Assembly: GCA_037126765.1 (NCBI GenBank)
Contig: JBBCBC010000024.1
Location: forward strand, 19,193,554-19,257,553
Length of the DNA stretch: 64,000 nt
Source of the DNA: Stenogyne calaminthoides
Lineage: Eukaryota > Streptophyta > Magnoliopsida > Lamiales > Lamiaceae
Direction of reading: 5' to 3'
A program made the translations under genes and the position numbers. Each line of letters opens with the position of its first letter. Position 1 is the first letter of the stretch. Below the pieces are notes generated by a model. The model did no database searches and had not been told where the DNA came from. It saw only the letters and a program-made list of their open reading frames with translations. Shown in pieces: positions 1 to 11,393 of the stretch.

Positions 1-574
1 CAGTTTGTCAGTGCTCCTTACGTGCGTTGTCGACTTCTTATTGGCTATCAAGTACACTTTGCAGCGCTTGAATTAGCAACAAGGTTGACATTCTTCTTGT
101 CTGAACACTTGGCTCGTACTACGTAACATTGAAGTAGTCACCTGATGGAGTTGACACAGATCAGTTCGAACACTGATCTGTTTACCTGATTTAGGTTATC
201 TGCTTGTAAGTTGTCTTAGCACAACTTGCTGACCTTTCCTTGTTGTCATCTGATGTAGGTCTTTTTGTCTTGATATCTTCTGGTCTTCTGCTTGTCTGCT
301 TCTCGACTTGTCTGCTTCTTGACTTGTCTGCTTCTTCATTCATAAGATCTTCAGCATATCTGATCTTCAACTTATCTGATCTTCTGACCTTCAAAACTTA
401 ACCTATGCATATTGAGTTCCCCCTCAATATGTGACCTATCTGTTACATCAGTTGTCTATACATTTCAGCTGGTCATCTTATCTGCTATCTAGATCTTGAT
501 CAACTAAATGTGTCCGATGGTCCTATTACATTATCTGTTTTGGAACTTCCATCGAAACTACAAATTTCCTAACA
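1..574 (-). repeat. E1 3' LTR (partial)
   Basis: Base 1 onward matches 12358 onward in the right-hand LTR, and both copies end in an AACA terminus. The left copy holds one extra unit of a short CTTGTCTGCTTCT-type repeat around 300-340. The part of this LTR before base 1 is outside the window. Confidence 0.93.
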
Positions 575-588
575 ATTTTCCCCTTTTT
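575..588 (-). other. E1 polypurine tract
   Basis: On the minus strand a run of A and G (AAAAAGGGGAAAAT) lies directly against the 3' LTR. This is the expected place and composition for the plus-strand primer of reverse transcription. E2 has the equivalent tract at 18358-18371. Confidence 0.85.
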
Positions 589-781
589 AATGGAACCAAA
601 ACAATTAATCAGAAAAAAAGACAACCAAAAGTAAATAAACAGATAACAATATACAGTTCAGAAGACAATGAGAGGTTGTCTTTGGATCAGAAAAAGATAG
701 GATATTTTATTATCATGGATATGTGCTTATAGATTACAACAAAATACCTATCATCTGATTCTAAGAGTCTTCTGATCTTCA

Positions 782-3700
782 TCATATGTGCTTGAATTTC
801 TGGAGCTCCTTCGGGATGCCAAACATTCTGTACATCCGCTGCATCAGTTGCTTCAATCTGTCTCTCCCAATGATCCCTCCTTTCTTTGCGAACTCATAGT
901 AAGTTTTCTTAAAATGAATAGGATCAAGGGTTTTGTGTAGACGTAGAGGTGGTAGGATTTGTTCGAAGGGAGGTGCTTCTGGTATCAAGGACATGATCTT
1001 ACCTTCCTTCATTACAACTTGGTAGAAATCAGGATACTTCGTTTCTAGCCAGTTCCGGAATTCATCATCATTTGCAACTTGGTCTTGATGAATCGGAATC
1101 CTCTCCAGGATGTATATGTCGCATAGTAATCACCTCTTATCTGGTCCCACTCAGGAAGCAGATCTTCCCGAGCACAAAGAATGTCTTTGACAGCAGCAGG
1201 AAAAGCTCTCTCTTCCCAGACAATGTCCTCTGCAATAGCTTCCTTCAGTCTCTTCTTCCTGATGTATGCAGTGTTAAGACCTTTTGCTGCTGCCATCTTC
1301 TGCTTCTTGATAGCTTCATCCATCACCCTTTGCTAGTCTTTTGCTCTTCAATCTACTCGGGGGTCATCTGGATTCTGGATCCGGTCGTGATCTGCTGACT
1401 TGGCTTCTGAGTTTCAGCAGTTGACTTCTCCAGCTTGCCCTTGCCTTTCCTCCTCTTCAAGGCTTGTTCAGATATTGCTTTTTCCTCTGCAATCATCTTC
1501 TAGGCAAGCTCAAGACTCTTAGCCTGATCTTCTTCTTCATGTCTTTTCTGAACGGAAGAAGAGAAGTCTTCAATCTTGTCTACCCTTTGAACCACTTTAG
1601 ATAGAACTGACTTCTGTTTAGGAAAAGCTTTCTCTTGAGCTATAATGGCTTCTCCATGCTGTTCAACTGTTTGAAATAATTCCACCAGTTCGGTGTAAGG
1701 AATATTCACAGTTGGTGTGACCAGTTCGGCATGGCGGATGATGCGAATGAAAGACGGAGTAAAATGCGATGATGTTCCTACCGATGGCATGATTATTATC
1801 ATCTGCATCTATTTTTCCTTCTCCTCTTCCCCTTTTTTGGTTGCATCAAAGAGGTTTGTCAATCTGACATTCAGGGCATTAAATTATTGCCTCAATTCAT
1901 CTTTAACCTCTTCGACTGCAAGCGGAGTGATCTGCACCGTGGAAGAAGTGAGTTCTGGTCCTAGCAGTCTGTTCAAGCCATCTTCAATAAATTTTCCGGC
2001 CCGCTTAATGGACGCCTCGAATCTCTTCCACCCTAAATCCAGGCAAGTATCTGTCCTCTCCATAGAGGACCAGACACTTTCCAGCAGTTTTCCAAGATCA
2101 ACCATCATATTGATCTGAGAGGTCATCTTCTCAGTGATTGGATCGACACGCTTCATCACAGATTCGGTGATGGTGTCATGAAGATATAACATTTTGTCCA
2201 CGGTCATCTACCTCTCTGAATTCACAAGAGCCTGCTGCTCTTCCCTGAACTTGTTCAACATATCAGTTGCCAAGCTGGTAAATTGTGCTTCAACTGATGA
2301 CTTCACCCTATCTTGAATAGTTGTAGTGATCTGCTCAAGGGTTTTGTCATCAATGACAACTGTCTTTCCATATGTTGTAGCCTCTCCAGGTTGGGTCACA
2401 TCTGCAGCACCCACACCTGGTTCATCGGCAGATTCCCATTCGCCTCCAACTTCCATCCAATCTCCTTCCCTTCTTTCCTCAATCACCTGTTGAATTCCAA
2501 AATGCTCATAGATGAGCCTCCTGATATCATCATCGGAGGCCAGCTCAGCAACACTTTCCACACCAGTCATTTCCAAGCATCTGGTCTCTAGGTCGATGAA
2601 GTAGTCTGGCCTAGGACTTCCATCAAGATCAGAAATTCTTCAATTCCTTTTGATCGCACATCCCTCCAGAATACTATTTCTTCGATTTTGGGCTGGAGAC
2701 CAGGATGATTTATCAAGTCTGGACAGATCTCATCTAGATAGGACTTGACTTGCTATTTCAGTACGTACAACGTGGAATCCTCCTCTTCTTTTGGTGTATC
2801 AAGTTTCAGCTTAGTGTTGAAGGGGTTGTGAGACATCGAGACATAGAGATCATCTCTGGGCGCAGTCTCAACAAGTTCCTCAACAATTTCAGTCTCAGGT
2901 GCAGAAGAGAGAGTTGGCTCAGGTGGTTGTATTTGTGGTTCAATGGTTGTTTCTGGTTGAAGTTGGGGTTGGGAAGGTGTAGGAATATCTGTTTGTTGTT
3001 CTGTGGGTTGAGGTGCGGATGGGATTTCTGTAGGCTGGAGAACAAGGGGAATTTCCAGTTGAGATGGGGGTTGATCTGGTAGAGTTGTCTCAACTGGAGG
3101 TGAAGATGTTATCTGGATCGGGATTGAAGGGGATCTGTGTGGACTGGGTGAGAGTGATTTAGAGGTTGGTGTTGGTGAACGTTTTCTCCTAAACACCTTG
3201 TTGATTGGTACGGAATCAGATGGCTCTCTCCCCTCAGATGGTTCTCTCCCTTCTCCTTCTCCTTCATCTCCTCCTTCCACCAACACTTCCTCCTGTACAG
3301 CCTCTCCGCTTATGCTAGCAGTTCTCTCTGGGCTAGCAGCCGCTTCTACATCTGATTCCAGATGAATCAGTTCTGTTTCCTTCTCAACCGGCTCAGGCTC
3401 GCCTCCTTCTGATATTGGCACAAATGGGTCCACAACTGCCTTCTGTAGAATAGAAGTTATCTTCTTCTGCCTCTTCTCCGATGCCTCTGGTTTCTTGGCC
3501 AGAGCCTTTCTTTTCAACTTCTTGGGGGCAGTCTGCGTCTCTGACTGCACAGACGACATGGCAGCTTTGGCACCCTTGCCTTCACCTCTGGGCTTGGGAG
3601 CATATGTGTTCGGATCCTCATTAGACTGTCTATGAAGAGACTCATCCTTCAGGAGTATGACTTTCTGTCTAGCCAAATACACTTTCTTGCCCTCTTCCTT

Positions 3701-4418
3701 CCATTCAAAGTTGTCTGGTAGCTTGTCTGAAATAATGATGGAGATCTTGTGAATGTAAGAGCACTTAGAGGTCAGAATGACCTTATTTCTATCATCCAGA
3801 GCAAACCTTGTGGCCTCCTTGAGAATCCTCTTTTTGATCATCCCCAGCCAGTCCATATTCTCGGCCTTGCTGATAATCGCCATCATCACATTCTGCTTCA
3901 CCGCAGTAAGAGCATCCATTTTGTGTGTAATGCAAAGTATCACCTTTGATACGATTTCAAATAGAAGACGATATTTCCGTCTGAGATGGGGTACTTTGAC
4001 ATTAAACACCTGATCATTTTTGGCAGGTCTCAACAAGACATCCTTCAGATATGTCTTCTCATCCACCTCTGTTATAAAACTAGTTGGATCAATGCTCCCA
4101 GAATGAAGTTCGGAGATTCTGAACAAATCTTCATCTGAAACTGTAAGGTCAAAACCCCCTGCAAATGATTTCAATCTTCCTTCGTCGTCTTCGTCGAGAT
4201 TGTAAAGGAATTCTAGAGCCTCATATGTATGAACAATCTCTTGGTGGCGAAAATAGAATTGATCGAGTCCTACGGCGGAGACATTCCAAAATCTCCTTTG
4301 ATTCAGCATCTTTCGTGGTATTGAAAATTACATACTTCTCATCAACAATATCCTTCTTCATCGATAGGAAGTTGCACATTTTCTTTCCTTCTCCTGGTTT
4401 TGCTACTAGATGTGTCAT
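782..4418 (-). pseudogene. E1 additional ORF between RNase H and 3' LTR, broken
   Basis: A coding region of about 3.6 kb follows RNase H. Its N-terminal part starts near 4418, a frameshift around 4230-4310 leads into a 518-codon stretch (4309-2753), and further pieces follow at 2576-2208, 2207-1884, 1808-1500, 1326-1045 and 1012-782, separated by stops or frameshifts. Visible parts are an N-terminal globular segment, a Lys/Arg-rich patch, a long Pro/Ser/Glu/Thr-rich low-complexity tract (about 3250-2800) and a C-terminal helical, coiled-coil-like half. E2 carries a clearly homologous but much more diverged version. The position is that of the envelope-like ORF of Sireviruses, but I see no signal peptide, fusion peptide or membrane helix, so I do not call it an envelope. 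Function unknown. Confidence 0.75.
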
Positions 4419-4469
4419 TTCTGCATCAACCGAACAGATTTGGGGATGAGTTTGAATAATATATATCAA

Positions 4470-5369
4470 AACATCAATATCTCAACCTAAATCATCAACT
4501 AAGACACAATCGGCACATAAATCACACTATAGGCATATACGCATGTACGCAAATGGATAAACCAAGCAAAACCTAAAAAGAGATCTAATTCCAGAAAATA
4601 CAAGTGGAAAAAAATACACAATTCATCGAGAATACATCAATAGTAGCGTAGAACAGTGAAACCCACATAATAGCAAGTAACATTCACTTAGAAATTACCA
4701 GAAATCGATTCGAAATTTTGAAAGTTTTGAAATAATCGATTTGAATTTTCGGGTTTTGCAAGAGGAATTTCTTGAGAATATGGTAAGTTTCAAAAGTGTG
4801 AAGGGTTTTCTGGAAGACCTTTAGGGTTTTAAATAGTGCGAGGGAAATACATTTTACACAAATTCTCACAAATACTTGAGTATTCGTGTTATGAAATAAA
4901 TGGCTTAGTTAAGCGGTCGTAAAGTGAAAAGATCGTGCGGTCAAGAAAATTTACTGAAAGTATTTGGACGCGAAAATACGCATTACAAGCTAATAAATAC
5001 AAAAACCCAACATCCGCATTTAATGCTTGCAGTGCTTGCGTCATAAAGTAAGATAAACAGTAATCATTACAGAAAAGTAGATAAGATCAGATAATTTAAG
5101 CAGAGAACGTATCTGACTGGTTGATATTGTAATCAACCAGTTACCACTCGTATCTGATCCAACTCTTTTGATTTGTTGATCTTACTGTGTAGCCTAAGTC
5201 TTAGCAAATTTTCCCAACAATGTTTTTATCCCTCAGATCAGTTTCCTTTTGATCTACACCACTTGATCAGTTGAAGTTCCCCCTTCAATTGACATTTCTC
5301 TCTGACCAGTTCCCAACTGATCTTTTCTGATCAGATGAAGTTCCCTCTTCATCTGACCTTCTTACTCGG
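4470..5369 (-). other. E1 non-coding spacer between RNase H and additional ORF
   Basis: About 0.9 kb with no supported coding sequence. It is AT-rich near 4500-5050 and then contains many short GATCAG/CTGATC-like words, also abundant in the LTRs of this family. E2 has a related spacer enlarged by about 1.1 kb of unrelated DNA. Confidence 0.6.
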
Positions 5370-7180
5370 TCAGTCTCTTAACCAACTAGTGTTGGAGATT
5401 AATCCACCAAAGTAATCTGGTGCTTCATCTCCTAAGTCCAGTAGTCCTAGCTCATTGCATAATTCTCTAAATTTGACCTCAGCTAGGGGCTTGGTTAAGA
5501 TGTCAGCTCTTTGCTTATCAGTATGGATCTTTTCCATTCTGATGTTTTTCTTTTCTGCATGATCTCTGATAAAACGGTGTCTGATGTCCACATGCTTGCA
5601 TCTTGTGTGCAGAACCGGGTTCTGAGTGATAGCAATCGCACTATTATTGTCACAGAAGATAGGTACATTGGTAGCAATTATGTTGTAATCCCTCAGTTGC
5701 TGACAGAGCCAGAGCAGTTGGGAGCAACAGCTACCTGCAGCCATGTATTCTGCTTCAGTAGTAGATGTGGCAACAGATGTCTGCTTCTTAGAAAACCAAG
5801 AGACCAGTTTGCTTCCCAAAAACTGACATGTACCTGAGGTTGATTTTCTGTCGATCCTACAACCCCCATAATCAGAATCAGAGTACCCACTAAGCTCTAG
5901 ATTATCATCTGCTTGATACCATAAACCTAGGTTTACAGTACCCTTCAGATACTTAAGAATCCGCTTAGCTGCTTCTAGGTGGCTTTGTTTAGGATTTGCC
6001 TGAAATCTGGCACATACACCAACTTCAAAGGTTATATCTGGTCTGCTGGAAGTTAGGTATAATAGTGATCCAATCAAAGCCCTATACTCTTTCTGATTAG
6101 TTTTCTTACCACCTTCATTTGGGTCCATTTTGAATGAAGTCATCATTGGAATTCTGGCTTCCTTGCAATTCTGAACTCCATACTTAGCCAACAAATTCCT
6201 TGTGTACTTCGCCTGGCAGATGAAGATCCCGGTATGAGCTTGTTTGACTTGAAAACCTAAAAAGTAGCTCATCTGACCCATCATGGACATCTCAAATTTT
6301 CCTTGCATCAGTTTACTGAGTTTCTCGCATAGCTTCTGATTGGGAGAACCAAAGATTATGACGTCCACGTAGATCTGAACCATCATAATATCTTCACCGT
6401 CTTCAATTCTGAACAATGTCCTATCAATCAATCCCTTGGTGAAACCATTTTCTGTTAAGAACTGGGATAGTGTATCATACCATGCTCTAGGAGCATGTTT
6501 CAGTCCATAAAGAGCTTTTCTTAAACGGTACACTTGGTTGCTCATTTCAAAGCCAGGAGGTTGTTCAACATAAACTTCCTCAGCTAGTACCCCGTTTAAG
6601 AATGCATTCTTTACATCCATCTGATACACAATAAATCCCCTATGAGCGGCATAAGCCAGAAATAGTTGAATGGCTTCCAGGTGAGCGACTGGTGCAAAGG
6701 TTCCATCATAATCAATCCCTTCTGATTGTGAATATCCCTTAGCAACAAGTCTTGCCTTATTTCTGGTTATCACAATGTGCTCATCCTTCTTCTTCTTGAA
6801 GACCCACTTAGTACTAATCACATCTTGATGAGTTGGTCTGTCTACAAGTTCCCAAACTTGATTTCTTTCAAACTGCTCTAGTTCTTCTTGCATGGCTTGA
6901 ATCCAGCTGGCATCTTGTAGAGCTTCTTCAACTATGAGTGGTTCCTTCAAAGACAGATAACAACAATACATTGCATTTCACCAATCTGATGTCTAGTTCT
7001 GACTCTATCAGATGGGTCTCCGATGATCAGGTCAGTTGGATGACTGGTTATCCAGGTCCTTCTGTCCTAATTATCATCAGTTTGGAGAACATCATCCTCT
7101 TCTGATAAAGATTCATCACTAGAGACTGGGAGAGGTGCTTGAGTAGGATCCACTTGGCATGGACATATCTCAGCTGATGT
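5370..7180 (-). pseudogene. E1 reverse transcriptase and RNase H (Copia pol C-terminal half)
   Basis: A 533-codon open stretch (6971-5370) contains the Copia RT core: a WVFKKK motif, an ARLVAKGYSQ motif, FLNGVLAEEVYVEQPPGF and KALYGLKHAPRAWY. The catalytic box reads YVDV rather than YVDD (codon GTC near 6362), so the second catalytic aspartate is lost. RNase H follows with GYSDSDYGG, TTEAEYMA and the FCDNNSAI region; its acidic residues look intact. Upstream the frame is broken by a stop near 7063 and by single-base losses near 6975 and 7180, judged against E2. The product would be inactive for DNA synthesis even if translated. It ends at the TAA-type stop at 5370, just before the spacer. Confidence 0.93.
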
Positions 7181-8751
7181 GGACTCATCATGTGCTGAAG
7201 TCTGTCCGCTGGAACATCAGGTGTTCCCCCTGAACCAGATGGTTCAGTTATTACTGTCTCAGCTGTAACAACTTCCTCACTGACAGTTGTACGTACCTTG
7301 GGGTCTGACTGACCTAGTGAATCGTCAAGGTCAAAGTTAGGAACGTATACAGTGACGTATTTTGGATCCTTTTCTTTGAGCATTAACTGATCCATTTTCA
7401 GCAATTCTGGTTTGTCAGGTACATCTTGTTCTGAGGCAGGTTTCTCTTGATCAGATGTTGACTCATCAAAGACCACGTGAGGAGTTTCTTCCACAACTAG
7501 GGTTCGTTTGTTGAAAACCCTAAATGTTTTGCTGGTTGAGGAATATCCTAAGTATATACCCTCATCTGACTTGGCATCGAAGGTTCTCAACTGACTCTTC
7601 CCATTGTTGTGTATGAAACACTTGCACCCGAACACATGAAAGTAGGAAACACGAGGTTTTCTGCCCTTCCACAGTTCATAGGGTGTTTTGAAGTGAATCT
7701 TAGTCAGAGAACATCTGTTCTGTGTGTGACATGCAGTGTTGATAGCTTCTGCCCAGAAACGGCTTTGTGTTGCATGTTCAGATAACATGGTGTGTGCAGC
7801 TTCTTTAAGTGTTCTGTTTATCCTTTCTGCTATGCCATTTTGTTGTGGTGTTCTTGCAGCTGATGTCTCATGTTATATACCAAACTCAAAGAAAAAATTA
7901 GATATAAATTGGTTCAAGAATTTTGTACCTTTATCTGATCTGATTTTCACTATGTTGAGACCCTTCTCATTCTGAATCTTCTTGAGAAGTTCAGGTAGTT
8001 TTGTTGTAGTTTCACTCTTCTTATACAAGAATACAACCCAGGTGAACTTGGAGTAATCGTCCACGACCATCAGAGTGTATTTGCGTCCACTGAAACTAAG
8101 AGGCGTAACTGGTCCAAATAGATCCATATGGAGCAGTTGTAGTACTCTGCTGGATGGAGGCGAAGGTATCCCTTTGAATGAAGCTTTTACTTGTTTTCCC
8201 TTTTGACATGCGGCACATGTCTGATCCTTAGAGAATACTTCATTCGGGAGACCTTCAACTAAGGACATTCTTGCCATCTTATTAAGAGTCTTGAAGTTCA
8301 GATGGCTCATTCTCTTGTGCCAGAGCCAACTGGAGCTCTTTGAACTCTTAACAATCAAGCATGCATTTCTTGGACAACTGTCCCAATCTGCTGTATAAAT
8401 CATTCCTTTTCTGGAGCCAGTTAGCAGAATCTGTTGAGTCACTCGATTTTTGATTGTGCATTGATCTGGCGAGAACTCAACACTAAATCTGTTGTCGCAG
8501 AACTGTGATACAGATAACAGGTTATGCCTTAAGCCATCAACGTATGAAACGCCTGTAACTTGTACATCATCGTTCACTAAGGTTCCAACTCCTCTGGTAA
8601 AACCAGAGTTGTCGTCCCCAAAGAGAACTCGTGGGCCTGGTTTTTCAATGTTGTTGTTGAGGAGGTGTTGGCTTCCAGTCATGTGCCTTGAGCATCCACT
8701 ATCTATGTACCAGATAGTTGCTTGTATACCTCCTTTATTGGCCAGTCCCAC
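7048..8751 (-). pseudogene. E1 protease active site and integrase, one internal stop
   Basis: The segment opens with WYIDSGCSRHMTG, the DSG active site of a Copia aspartic protease. It is followed by a GAG-pre-integrase region (WLWHKRMSHLN and a CAAC pair forming the HHCC zinc site) and the integrase core (MDLFGPV, VVDDYSKFTWV, IRSDKGTKF). The frame is then stopped at 7873 by TAA, where the family has a glutamine. It resumes in the same frame with the QQNGIAER block carrying the third catalytic acid (about 7860-7800) and continues to 7048. A one-base loss near 7180 shifts the tail. One substitution therefore separates the two halves. The usual N after RSD is K here, and the residue three later is K rather than E. 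Confidence 0.92.
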
Positions 8752-9569
8752 TCGAACCTGCGAATGAATTAGATTTTAGGTACCCCAGTAGAATCGGGTC
8801 CTGGGGGGTTAGAAGTACCTTTCGGGATCCAAACAAATCTGGCACCTTTGTTGAAAACAGAGGGCTTGATTTGTCTCCATAAATATCTACATAATCATAT
8901 GTCTCTTCATATGCAATCTGGTCAGTATGATTATTAGTGTGAGCCTTGGATGAATCAGAAGACTTGGGAATTTTCATTGAAACTTGTCTTCTTTTGATCC
9001 AGTGGGGCTCAGGTGCAGCAGCCCTAGGTTTCTGATTGTAAGGGTAGGTACGACTGCTACCATTAAAAGATTCGTATCTTTTTGGCATAGGTGGTCTTAA
9101 CAGTTTACTCTTAACTTGCTTGTTAGGCAGCTTGGACTAAGTCAACTTCGGTTGTGACTGTCCCTTATGAGATGGTCCGACTGAGGCCTACTCTGCTGAT
9201 TCGGCTGAGGTCTCTTCAAAAGAACAAGATTCTTCTGTTGATCCCTTGACTGATGTCTGATCAGTTGGGGTCCATTTCTGTTCCCTTTCTGATCCGGCAC
9301 TCACCTTGCCTGGTCAGCTGATCCTTTTCCCTTATCTGATACGGATTTGGCTTTTCGTGCATCTTGATCAAAAACTCGTTTGGTTACACTTTTCTGATGT
9401 GAACCAAACGGGGCTTTTGAGGATCCAGAAGGGTTCTCATACCCAATTCCCTTCTTATCAGTTGGCGTACAAAATAGTTGTTCAAATCTTGAACGGTCTT
9501 AGATGATTTCGTGAAAACCTCTATTTTCTTACTCAAACTGTCCTCAGTAGTTTTCAGATTCTCATGCAT
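8735..9569 (-). pseudogene. E1 gag-to-protease linker region, broken
   Basis: Two open pieces (9569-9384 and 9088-8735) with a broken Lys/Gln/Pro-rich stretch between them link gag to protease. The second holds a PKRYESFNGSSRTYPYN segment and a PEPHWIKRRQ segment, both also present in E2 (27540-28160). The reading frame overlaps the start of the protease piece by 17 bases and is shifted against it. The role is not known beyond being part of the Copia polyprotein; the basic character would suit nucleic-acid contact, which is inference. Confidence 0.75.
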
Positions 9570-9593
9570 TCGGAAGAGTTCATCAAACTTAGC

Positions 9594-11257
9594 CTAGAGG
9601 ACTTTGAATTCTCCAGCTTGTTGTTCATTGAGAGTCAGTTGTTCTTTGATCAGCTTTCCCTGATCAGTAGTACTGACTTTCAGAAACTCCAGTTCTATAG
9701 TCATCTTCTGAACAGTTTCAACTGATTTTAGTTCAGCTGCTTTACTTGCCTCAATATCCTTGACAAGCCGAATATTCTCAGCCCTTAGTTTATCGTTCTC
9801 AACTTCCACTCATGTATAAGTATCTATTACACTAGAGAGATCATCAAGCAATTGGTCATTGTAGACCTACAGGTTAATCTCTCCAGCAGATGTGCTCAGC
9901 ACAATAGGTGTAGAACAGGGAACCACAGAAGGTTTAGAGATTACCTCAGATTGGTCAGCTTCTCTGGCCATAAGACAGATGTCGTCATCAGATGAGAAGT
10001 TCATATCATCGACATCATCAGTTGTGGTAATCAGACAGAAATCTTCAACAGATGAGTAGCCTGAGTCATCTGAAGGCAGATAAGAATCATCAATGCCAGA
10101 TGTGTCAGCAACCATTGTTTTTCTGTCTCGGAACCTTTGTTCTCTTCTGTTTCGCTTCTCCTCTCTCTCCTTGGGAGTCAGTTCGGGGTAGTCAGCACTG
10201 TAGTGACCTGGTTTCTGACAATTGTAGCAAACCCTTGAATCTCCAGAACTTCCTCTGTTCAGAGAATCATTTCTACTGTAAGATCTGTCAGGAGACTTTC
10301 CACTTTGTCTGTAGTCAGAACCTCTCTTATCTGATCTTTCATCTCGTCTGTTCTCTTTGTGATCCTCTCTACGATCATCTTTCCTTTCATCCCTGTGATC
10401 GTCTTTTCGTTCATCTCTTCTGTTATTCCTATCATCTGAAGAACGATACATCTCTTGTGATCTGTCAGAAGATCTTCGATCTCTTTCTCTGCTTCGCTGA
10501 TAGTCATCGTAAAACTTTATGTACTTGCCCGTCTAAACATTTGTTCGTTCAAGTTTTCTCGTTAGTAGTGCAATCTATTCGGCCTGGCTGATGATGTTTC
10601 CAATTGTTTCAACAATTAGTGAACTGTTATTGGTTGCCTGGAATGCAACAGATTTAGTAGAATTTGCAACAGCTTCAGTAGGGACATCATCTGATCCTTG
10701 TCCTCTCTCAATCAGGTCGAACTCATGGGCTTTCAAACTGATGATTAGGTCATTCGGCTTCATGGTAGCAATATCTCTCCACGAGTGATCCTTCCATCAA
10801 ATTGGTCAACTGTTTCATTCGGTAGCATCTTGAGTTTCTCAAATATCACCAGCTCAGCTTGCAATCTGATGTCCTTAATCTGTTTATTTCCTCTGCAGAT
10901 TTCAGCAAGTGTATCCCAAACTTCCTTAGCTGTCTTCAAGTACTTCACTTTCTCTCGTGCAGTAGCATCCATAGTTTTCATGATGAGATGTCTGGCAACA
11001 CTATCCAGATTTGATAATTTCCTCTCATTTGCATCCATCAGAGAATGAATCTTTCTGATTCTTGCTCCAACTGGTTGAGTAGGGTCTCCTGCTTCAGCTG
11101 GATTATAGTGATAGATGATAATCGGTCCTATCTCAAGAATCTCATCCATTTTGTTGCTTATCACTCCCAGATGGTCTCTCATGTCGATAGACCAGTCTGC
11201 ATACTCATCAACAGAAAACATGGGTAAATTATGATGCACTCCTGAAGTGTTATCCAT
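9594..11257 (-). pseudogene. E1 gag (nucleocapsid-type), with deletion, stops and altered zinc knuckle
   Basis: The start at 11257 (MDNTSGVHHNLPMF) matches the E2 gag start. The N-terminal 165 codons are the UBN2/retrotran_gag-type region (KYLKTAKEVWDTL, LQAELVIFEKLKMLPNETV). Against E2 about 130 bases are missing near 10770-10790, which shifts the frame. After a further stop near 10575, a very Arg/Asp/Glu-rich stretch leads to the zinc knuckle CYNCQKPGHYSADYPE. There the fourth ligand, normally Cys, is Tyr (near 10190). An acidic Ser/Asp-rich tract and a coiled coil (9809-9594) follow. In life gag would package the RNA and form virus-like particles. Confidence 0.9.
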
Positions 11258-11379
11258 GCTTGTGGCGATTTTGTAAAGTATGAGTTTTAAAAACGGTTTT
11301 CAAAGATCAGTTCAAGTGACCACAAAGGCTCTTCCTCAAGAACCGATGATATTCAAAGCCAGTGGTTGGAAGAACCACT

Positions 11380-11391
11380 GCTCTGATACCA
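11380..11391 (-). other. E1 primer binding site
   Basis: On the minus strand TGGTATCAGAGC lies two bases from the LTR end. This is complementary to the 3' end of plant initiator methionine tRNA, the usual primer for Copia elements. Confidence 0.95.
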
Positions 11392-11393
11392 CT

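Noticed and set aside
2750..3093. Overlapping ORFs on both strands inside the additional ORF
   Set aside because: Shadows of the Pro/Ser-rich low-complexity coding tract in other frames.
782..4418. Additional ORF as a retroviral envelope gene
   Set aside because: Position fits, but no signal peptide, membrane helix, cysteine pattern or cleavage site is visible.
11380..11391. Possible tRNA gene suggested by initiator-Met-like sequence
   Set aside because: Only the 3'-end complement is present, next to an LTR; it is a primer binding site, as at 15874 and 30071.
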